DNA of 64,000 nucleotides, taken from Candidatus Peribacter sp. UBA6535. GTDB taxonomy: Bacteria; Patescibacteriota; Gracilibacteria; Peribacterales; Peribacteraceae. The number at the start of each line of letters is the position of its first letter. Position 1 is the stretch's first letter. The stretch is from contig DJKT01000001.1 of the NCBI GenBank assembly GCA_002436205.1, positions 5,308 through 69,307 on the forward strand. The letters run 5' to 3'. A program made the translations under genes and the position numbers. Below are positions 58,813-64,000 of the stretch, one piece after another. The notes beneath the pieces are model-generated. The model did no database searches. It was not told the DNA's origin and saw only the letters and a list, made by a program, of their open reading frames with translations.

Positions 58813-59775
58813 ATGGCGTTTTCGTGGGAATCCTATCGCCGGCCGATGATCTGCCTTGCTCCTATGGCAGGAGTGACAGATGCATCCTATAGGCAGCTTA
58901 TTAAGAAGCTTGCTCCGGAGACTATTGTGTACACAGAGTTCCTCAGTACAGATGCTATTCATTACGGTGCAAAGAAAACGATGAAGGAGTTGGAGTTTGA
59001 TAAAGAGGATGAACATCCGTTTATCGTGCAGGTGTTTGGCAAAGAGCCGGAACATTTTTTGTCTGCTGCAAAGGTGATAGAAGAAATGGGTGCAGATGGT
59101 ATCGATATTAATATGGGATGTCCGGCAGCCAAGGTGGTATCCAGCTGTCATGGATCTTCCCTTATGAAAAATGCAGACCTCGCGAAGCGTCTAGTGGAAG
59201 CTACAACAAAGGAAGTATCAATTCCTGTATCTGTAAAAACACGTTTGGGTTGGGACTCAATTGATGATCTCATTCCCTTTTGCAAAGGACTCATTGATGC
59301 GGGTGCGCAGGCGCTTGCAATCCACGGCCGAACGTACGAAGGAAAGTTTGGTGGAGAAGCAGACTGGGATCCGATCTATGAGCTGAAGGAAAATATCTCC
59401 GTTCCGGTTATCGGAAACGGGGACATCAACTGCGCGCAAGACGCATTGGATAAAATCGGTAACCTTGATGGGGTAATGGTGGGTCGCGGAACATTTGGGA
59501 ATCCCTGGTTGATGAAAGACATTGCCGATGCATTAATTCATGGAAAACCCCCGGGGGAACCAACGGTCAAAACAATTAGCTTTAAAGAAAAAATCCCGTT
59601 CATCATCGAACACTGTGAACTTGCAGTAAAAGTAAAAGGACAGAAGAGGGGAATGCTGGAGATGCGCAGACACTTGGCAAGTTATGTTAAAGGGATTGAT
59701 GGAGCATCGGAGCTTCGATCACGTCTTGTACGAGTAGAGAGTGTTGAGGAGGTGGAGAGTATTTTGTGTGCTTAG
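58813..59775 (+). CDS. dus: tRNA-dihydrouridine synthase
   Basis: The 320-aa FMN enzyme starts MAFSWESYRRPMICLAPMAGVTDASYRQ and has YTEFLSTDAIHYG, FGKEPEHFLSAAK, the catalytic-Cys region INMGCPAAKVV, TRLGW, AIHGRTYEGKFGG and VPVIGNGDI. It reduces uridines in the tRNA D-loop. The stop overlaps rplA's by 4 bp (TTAG). Confidence 0.95.
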   Translation: MAFSWESYRRPMICLAPMAGVTDASYRQLIKKLAPETIVYTEFLSTDAIHYGAKKTMKELEFDKEDEHPFIVQVFGKEPEHFLSAAKVIEEMGADGIDINMGCPAAKVVSSCHGSSLMKNADLAKRLVEATTKEVSIPVSVKTRLGWDSIDDLIPFCKGLIDAGAQALAIHGRTYEGKFGGEADWDPIYELKENISVPVIGNGDINCAQDALDKIGNLDGVMVGRGTFGNPWLMKDIADALIHGKPPGEPTVKTISFKEKIPFIIEHCELAVKVKGQKRGMLEMRRHLASYVKGIDGASELRSRLVRVESVEEVESILCA

Positions 59776-60449
59776 ATTGCAACTCTTACCCCCGGCCCCA
59801 TACTTGGACAGATAGAAATAGTCTTGATGTACTCACCCTTGATTCCCACAGGTTGAGCATCTTTGATTTCACTCAAGATCACTTCGAGGTTTTCTTTCAG
59901 CTTGTCTCCACCAAAGGAAACCTTACCAAATACCGCGTGGATGATTCCCTGTTTGTCCATCTTACATTCGATGCGACCTTTCTTGAGTTCATCAATCGCC
60001 TTAGCAATATCCGTAGTTACGGTACCGGCTTTGGGGTTTGGCATTAGTCCTCGCTGACCGAGGATTTTCGCAACTTTACCAAGATCCTTCATGACATCTG
60101 GTGATGCAACTGCGATATCGAAATCAATTTTCTCTTTGCTCACATCAGCAATCAACTCTGTAATACCTGCAATGTCTGCACCGGCTTTCTTGGCGGCGTC
60201 TGCTTGGTCGTCTGCTACGAATGCAGCGATACGTACCTTCTTTCCTGTTCCGTGTGGAAGAGCAACTGTTGTGCGCACCAGCTGATCTGCCTGAGCGGTA
60301 TCAGCATTAATTTTGATGTGTACTTCTGCAGTAGCATCGAACTTGACGGTACTGAGCTTGGGGAGAAGATCAGTAGCCTCTGCTACGGAATACACTTTTC
60401 CGTCTTCAATGAGTTTGAGACATTCTTTACGTGCTTTGGATTCAGCCAT
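59772..60449 (-). CDS. rplA: 50S ribosomal protein L1
   Basis: The 225-aa product from ATG 60449 (MAESKARKECLKLIEDGK) has VHIKINADTAQADQLVR, TVALPHGTGKKVRIA, GQRGLMPNPKAGTVT and GGDKLKENLEVIL, all typical uL1 blocks. Unusually, a membrane-protein gene separates it from rplK, though all three share a strand. A structured leader precedes it. Confidence 0.96.
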   Translation of the reverse strand: MAESKARKECLKLIEDGKVYSVAEATDLLPKLSTVKFDATAEVHIKINADTAQADQLVRTTVALPHGTGKKVRIAAFVADDQADAAKKAGADIAGITELIADVSKEKIDFDIAVASPDVMKDLGKVAKILGQRGLMPNPKAGTVTTDIAKAIDELKKGRIECKMDKQGIIHAVFGKVSFGGDKLKENLEVILSEIKDAQPVGIKGEYIKTISICPSMGPGVRVAI

Positions 60450-60469
60450 GATATTTTGGGGGGGACCCT

Positions 60470-60533
60470 CCTTCGCTCCTTTGGAGCTTCGGAAGGGCAA
60501 GTGTGGTGCTAACGCCTCATACGAGGCTCCCAC
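60470..60533 (-). promoter_or_regulatory. Structured rplA leader
   Basis: Two stems lie before the ATG: CCTTC-GCTCC-loop-GGAGC-GAAGG (60470-60496) and GTGG-GCCTC-loop-GAGGC-CCAC (60503-60533). L1 autoregulates its operon in other bacteria by binding such leaders. That role here is inferred. Confidence 0.5.
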
Positions 60534-60576
60534 AAGCAAAGTAGCGATATCTTGGGGTAGAAACTAAGTAGATGCA

Positions 60577-60602
60577 AGAAAAAACCGGGGAAACCCCGGT
60601 TT
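60577..60602 (-). terminator. Terminator between the membrane gene and rplA
   Basis: On the minus strand AACCGGGG-TTT-CCCCGGTT then a T-run. A T-rich tract on the plus side could make it bidirectional. Confidence 0.85.
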
Positions 60603-60625
60603 ATTTATCAGATTTGATCCTGTGA

Positions 60626-61255
60626 TTACCTCTTTTTCTTTGTTGAGCGTTTCTTTGCCTTTGGACGAGAGGCGGAGGATCTTGCAGGAGCAGTCGTTAC
60701 TTGTAATGCTTTCAGAAGTTCCCAGTCGTTGTTTCCCTTTGTACACCAACTCAGGAGCATTCCGTAGAGAAGGAGAACGAATGGTGTAACCCACCATCCA
60801 GTTTGGAAGGAAGCAAGAACTATACTGAGGAAGATGGAAATAGCAGACAGAAGAGCCAGCATGTTTCCGATAATCTTCAGCGTTGTCATGTAGACAGCTT
60901 CTGCAACAGCCTTGGATGCACTATCGAGTCCACGAACTGCTTGGTCTTGCATAAGAAATAGCAGTCCTCCACAAGCAAATACTAGGAGAAGCGCGATGTA
61001 TGTGCGACCAGTGTAGGCAACACCTGCAAAGACAGAGAATACTGTTGGCAGTGCACCAATGGTCATTAGTAGTACAGAGACACCATGCATTAAGAATGTG
61101 TAGATAGCATCACCAACGTGACGTGGTTTTGCACCGGGTACACTCATGCTTGCGAGAAACAGTACCGTTAGAAAGAAGATGGTCAGGAGTGGTAGTACCA
61201 GACCGTAGAAGGATCCAATGAATCCGAAAATTGTAGTTAGGGGATTTTCAACCAT
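60626..61255 (-). CDS. Polytopic membrane protein of unknown function
   Basis: From ATG 61255 (MVENPLTTIFGFIGSFYG) the 209-aa product has five or six membrane segments and a very basic tail (RPKAKKRSTKKKR). It lies between rplK and rplA on the same strand, with a terminator after it. No family recognised; the basic tail suggests an inner-membrane protein with a cytoplasmic, possibly ribosome- or RNA-facing, end. Confidence 0.7.
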   Translation of the reverse strand: MVENPLTTIFGFIGSFYGLVLPLLTIFFLTVLFLASMSVPGAKPRHVGDAIYTFLMHGVSVLLMTIGALPTVFSVFAGVAYTGRTYIALLLVFACGGLLFLMQDQAVRGLDSASKAVAEAVYMTTLKIIGNMLALLSAISIFLSIVLASFQTGWWVTPFVLLLYGMLLSWCTKGNNDWELLKALQVTTAPARSSASRPKAKKRSTKKKR

Positions 61256-61341
61256 GATTTTTTTGATAAGAAAGGGTAGACACAGACTACAAATCAATGC
61301 GTACGAAACCTATTGCAGAAAAATGTTTCGATGCTGCAATA

Positions 61342-61764
61342 TTACTCAACGGTCACACCCATGCTTCTCGCTGTCCCCGCGATAATTTCCATAGCCCCCT
61401 CTATGTCTATAGCATTGAGGTCTGGCATCTTCGCTTCGGCAATCTCTTTAAGTTGTGCTTTAGAGAGCTTTCCGACTTTATTCTTGTTTGGTTCTCCACT
61501 TCCTTTCTTTAGTTTTGCCTTCTCGATAATCATAGAAGCGGCTGGAGGCTGCTTGAGTTCAAATTCAAAACTGCGATCATCATATACTTTGATAACAATA
61601 GGAATCAGTTTTCCCTGTTGGTCTGCTGTACGCTCGTTAAATTGAGTACAGAAAGCATTGATATCAACACCAGCTTGACCGAGTACAGGACCCAGTGGCG
61701 GCGCAGGATTTGCCTGTCCTCCACGAGCTTGTGCCTTTATAACTTTAACAACTTCTTTTGCCAT
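61342..61764 (-). CDS. rplK: 50S ribosomal protein L11
   Basis: The 140-aa product has [28 protein letters not shown] at its start, then [27 protein letters not shown] and a C-terminal RNA-binding domain ending [11 protein letters not shown]. It binds the 23S GTPase centre. It has a near-consensus promoter and no Shine-Dalgarno. Confidence 0.97.
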   Translation of the reverse strand: MAKEVVKVIKAQARGGQANPAPPLGPVLGQAGVDINAFCTQFNERTADQQGKLIPIVIKVYDDRSFEFELKQPPAASMIIEKAKLKKGSGEPNKNKVGKLSKAQLKEIAEAKMPDLNAIDIEGAMEIIAGTARSMGVTVE

Positions 61765-61773
61765 TGCCGACGC

Positions 61774-61802
61774 AGTCTACGAATCAGGGGGAGCTGGGTC
61801 AA
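61774..61802 (-). promoter_or_regulatory. Promoter of rplK
   Basis: TTGACC (61797-61802), an exact 17-bp spacer, TAGACT (61774-61779), then 9 nt to the ATG. One of the clearest examples of the leaderless layout. Confidence 0.75.
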
Positions 61803-61804
61803 CT

Positions 61805-62410
61805 CTATTCCGTCAAATCTTCAATCAAATTGAATATTGCCTCGCTAGACCCTTCTACTATGTGAAATTCATACAGCCTTTCCCGTACGCGTACAAATAC
61901 GACACGCTCAGGCAGTATTCCGGTATCGAGGAAGGTAAGGAGGTTTCTGGTTGGGTGGTTTTCTCTTCGCTGTGTCTCATCTAGAAGATCTTTTACTTCT
62001 GGGGTAAAGGCAGAGTGTAGAGCCTCTTTGAGCACGAGGTAGTGCTTTTTTACATTAGGTGAACTGACCCAGCCTATAGCTCCAGCGCGATCTCCATCAA
62101 TCAGGAGTGCCTTTGCCTCTAGAGAATCACTGCTATCTCGCAGCACAGGTGCGAGTATAAATTTCTCCCGCGTATCATTAAACGTAAATTGATTACTGAC
62201 GAGAGTCTGTAAGATATCCGGACCAGTTGCCTTACGCACTCCGCCGTTCGGTGGGGGAGGAAGATTGGGTTGCGTTGGTTGAGCGACTACCGGATCTGCT
62301 TGAGCTATTTCTGCTTTTTCTGGAGCACCCTCAAGGAATGTTGCATCCGCAACTCCAAGGAGGAGCATAAGAGCCAGAAGACCTACGGTGACTTTAACCT
62401 TTTCGTTCAT
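61805..62410 (-). CDS. Membrane-anchored hypothetical protein
   Basis: From ATG 62410 (MNEKVKVTVGLLALMLLLG) the 201-aa product has one N-terminal membrane segment, a Pro/Gln-rich linker and a soluble domain (TFNDTREKFILAPVLRDSS, ALLIDGDRAGAIGWVSS). No known family. TACAAT ends 8 nt before this ATG, divergent from ruvB. Confidence 0.65.
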   Translation of the reverse strand: MNEKVKVTVGLLALMLLLGVADATFLEGAPEKAEIAQADPVVAQPTQPNLPPPPNGGVRKATGPDILQTLVSNQFTFNDTREKFILAPVLRDSSDSLEAKALLIDGDRAGAIGWVSSPNVKKHYLVLKEALHSAFTPEVKDLLDETQRRENHPTRNLLTFLDTGILPERVVFVRVRERLYEFHIVEGSSEAIFNLIEDLTE

Positions 62411-62418
62411 TGGATATG

Positions 62419-62443
62419 ATTGTACATCGTTCTCTGCTATTAT
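62419..62443. promoter_or_regulatory. Divergent -10 boxes (62410 gene and ruvB)
   Basis: Minus-strand TACAAT (62419-62424), 8 nt before its ATG; plus-strand TATTAT (62438-62443), 9 nt before the ruvB ATG. The whole divergent gap is 42 bp. Confidence 0.55.
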
Positions 62444-62452
62444 CCACCTCCC

Positions 62453-63499
62453 ATGGCTATCAAACGTCACAAGCGAAAAGAACCGGCCGTTGAGCCAACA
62501 ACATCACCGAGTGAAAGTGATGCATTTGAGGTGACACTGCGCCCAAAAAAACTTTGTGACTATGTGGGACAGAGTTCCATTAAAGAACATTTGATTGTGT
62601 ATATAGAAGCAGCGAAAAAAAGAAGTGAACCACTCGGGCATGCCGTACTTCATGGACCGCCGGGGCTTGGAAAAACCACTCTCGCAAACATCATCGCACG
62701 CGAGATGGGTTCGCAGATGCGCGGGACTTCCGGCCCTGCGATAGAAAAGCCGGGTGACCTCGCGTCACTTCTCAGCAACTTAGAAGAAGGAGATGTGCTT
62801 TTCATTGATGAGATTCATCGCATGCGTCCTGCTATAGAAGAAGTGCTGTACAGTGCCATGGAAGACTTCGCTTTAGATCTTGTTATTGGTAAAGGCCCCG
62901 CTGCGCGGTCTATGCGTTTGGAGCTAAAGCCGTTTACGCTTGTTGGTGCTACAACAAAGATTGGATCTGTCAGTGCTCCACTGAGGGATCGCTTTTCGCA
63001 TAACTTTAAACTTAACTTTTATAACACTATTGAGATGGAACAGATTGTAGAGAGAACAGCAGGTATTTTGGATGTGCAAATGGAAGAGGGAGCCGCACAT
63101 CTTGTTGCGAAGAGTTGTCGCAGTACTCCGCGTATTGCCAATCGCTTGGTTCGATCTATTCGAGATTTTGCACAAGTAAGTAACGAAACCAGTGTCTCCA
63201 AAGATCGTGTTGAAACCACGCTCAGCAAACTTGGAATTGATAACAAAGGACTCGACCACACCGACAGAGAAATTCTACGGACTATCATCGAGAAATTCAG
63301 TGGAGGACCAGTGGGTATCTCTACACTTGCAGCAGCTACAGCAGAAGAATCTGACACGCTCGAAGATGTCTACGAACCGTACCTTATGCAGTGTGGGTAT
63401 TTACAGAGAACCGCTAAAGGACGCACGGTGACGCAACTTGGATACGAGCTTTTGGGAGTTGCGCTTTCTGAGGATGCGCAGCGCGCTCTTTTCTCGTAG
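62453..63499 (+). CDS. ruvB: Holliday junction branch migration ATPase RuvB
   Basis: The 348-aa AAA+ motor has LRPKKLCDYVGQ, Walker A HGPPGLGKTTLA, GTSGPAIEKPGDLA, Walker B VLFIDEIHRM, sensor GATTKIGSVSAPLRDRF and C-terminal GPVGISTLAAATAEE. An extra charged stretch of about 20 residues precedes the core. It drives branch migration with RuvA during recombination. Confidence 0.97.
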   Translation: MAIKRHKRKEPAVEPTTSPSESDAFEVTLRPKKLCDYVGQSSIKEHLIVYIEAAKKRSEPLGHAVLHGPPGLGKTTLANIIAREMGSQMRGTSGPAIEKPGDLASLLSNLEEGDVLFIDEIHRMRPAIEEVLYSAMEDFALDLVIGKGPAARSMRLELKPFTLVGATTKIGSVSAPLRDRFSHNFKLNFYNTIEMEQIVERTAGILDVQMEEGAAHLVAKSCRSTPRIANRLVRSIRDFAQVSNETSVSKDRVETTLSKLGIDNKGLDHTDREILRTIIEKFSGGPVGISTLAAATAEESDTLEDVYEPYLMQCGYLQRTAKGRTVTQLGYELLGVALSEDAQRALFS

Positions 63500-63502
63500 A
63501 CT
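63497..63502 (+). promoter_or_regulatory. -10 box TAGACT overlapping the ruvB stop
   Basis: Its first three bases are the ruvB stop TAG; it ends 6 nt before ATG 63509. Confidence 0.45.
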
Positions 63503-63508
63503 GGGTGT

Positions 63509-63949
63509 ATGAATACTGAAGTTTTAGGAATCGTCGTAGGAGGATTGCTACCAGCATTCTTTTTTGCTTTTTCGGGTGTCTTTACCAAGGCAAGTACTAA
63601 CACAGGAATAGGCATCGGAATTTACACGATAATTCTTGGACTAGCTGTAGTGTTAGTCGGACTACTCACGTACGGATTTTTCCCTGACAAAACTCTATCG
63701 GTTCGATCAGGAACACAAGCATTCTTTGCAGGTTTTGTTTGGGCATTTGGATCTATTTTAATATTTATTGGCTTGTCACATTATCATTTACCTCTTTCGC
63801 GTGTTGCAGGACTTGTAGGCACTAATACGCTCATTGGAGCACTTCTTGCACTCTGGATTTTCTCTGAGTGGAAGCAGGTACAAGTGCCACAACTTCTTAT
63901 TGGAACTATGTTGGTTGTTGTTGGTGGGGTGTTGGTTGCTAGGGCTTAA
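63509..63949 (+). CDS. DMT-superfamily small permease
   Basis: The 146-aa product has four or five membrane segments, equal to one EamA-type half: GLLPAFFFAFSGVFTKAST, FAGFVWAFGSILIFIGLSHY, LPLSRVAGLVGTNTLIGALLAL, ending VVGGVLVARA. Such single-domain forms work as dimers. The substrate is unknown. Confidence 0.75.
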   Translation: MNTEVLGIVVGGLLPAFFFAFSGVFTKASTNTGIGIGIYTIILGLAVVLVGLLTYGFFPDKTLSVRSGTQAFFAGFVWAFGSILIFIGLSHYHLPLSRVAGLVGTNTLIGALLALWIFSEWKQVQVPQLLIGTMLVVVGGVLVARA

Positions 63950-64000
63950 TATTGTTACTTTGTAGATGAATGTTCTTCTTGTCCCTTTTTTCTTGATAAA

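Noticed and set aside
63950..63975. Second copy of the 40088 palindrome element (TTGTTACTTT...GATGAA)
   Set aside because: Only about 15 bases match loosely and no inverted arm follows before the window ends.
1..64000. UGA recoded as glycine or tryptophan, as in some CPR lineages
   Set aside because: Full-length conserved proteins read normally with UGA as stop, and several genes end in TGA at the expected place, for example uppS at 35008.

Overview
This is a gene-dense bacterial segment of about 45% GC. It uses the standard stop set: TGA ends several intact genes, for example the uppS stop inside an ATGA overlap. The gene set points to the Candidate Phyla Radiation, most likely a Peregrinibacteria/Peribacteria-type genome. 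The pointers are an archaeal-type mevalonate operon, scattered CPR-style type IV secretion parts (PrgI, TraC-like, TraD-like ATPase, small pilin-like protein), very large Cys-rich and SLH surface proteins, and dense packing with 1-16 bp overlaps. The taxonomic placement is inference.

Layout. 1-7.7 kb: 3' part of gyrA, rpmE, a CIRCE-controlled hrcA, a TraD/VirD4-like ATPase, two small secreted paralogues and a 5'-truncated trhO. 7.7-8.5 kb: no protein gene, but a highly structured probable ncRNA with a minus-strand terminator and a duplicated upstream region. 8.5-16.6 kb (mostly minus): NTR/TIMP-like SLH protein, glyA, 5-formyl-THF cyclo-ligase, dnaX, DsbA-like and DM13-like lipoproteins, and a three-repeat helical protein. 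16.7-26.3 kb (plus): dcd, a GC-richer foreign-looking membrane protein, a GT39-like glycosyltransferase, a Cys-rich SLH protein, an RluA-type synthase, trpS, two tandem exported paralogues, maf. 26.3-36.2 kb (minus): a 48-aa acidic peptide plus inositol phosphatase, a YgjP-like peptidase, and a tight isoprenoid operon idi-uppS-mvk-mvaD-HMGR-HMGS-thiolase-(DUF35 OB fold/guanylate kinase). 36.2-48.7 kb (plus): mscS, PilM-like, pdxS-pdxT, DUF4015, a 1285-aa coiled-coil/Cys-rich protein, a frameshifted thioredoxin-DUF3179 gene, a TMTC-like TPR protein. 48.7-64 kb: cold-shock gene, tRNA-Gly, yidD, HIT, rpsA, TraC/PrgI pair, clpC, AI-2E permease, pilin-like, dus, rplA, rplK, ruvB, DMT permease.

Three window-wide signals stand out. 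First, about 25 genes have a TANNNT Pribnow box ending only 6-10 nt before the start codon and no Shine-Dalgarno, which implies mostly leaderless mRNAs. Second, at least nine loci carry short arrays, typically four units, of unrelated 7-bp sequences, some inside genes and one across the pdxT start. Third, convergent genes repeatedly share a 4-bp stop-codon overlap.

The best candidate for an undescribed system is the mevalonate operon. Its acetoacetyl-CoA thiolase, archaeal-type HMG-CoA synthase and DUF35 OB-fold partner match the archaeal three-protein complex. Here the DUF35 part has lost its zinc ribbon and is fused to a guanylate kinase-like domain.
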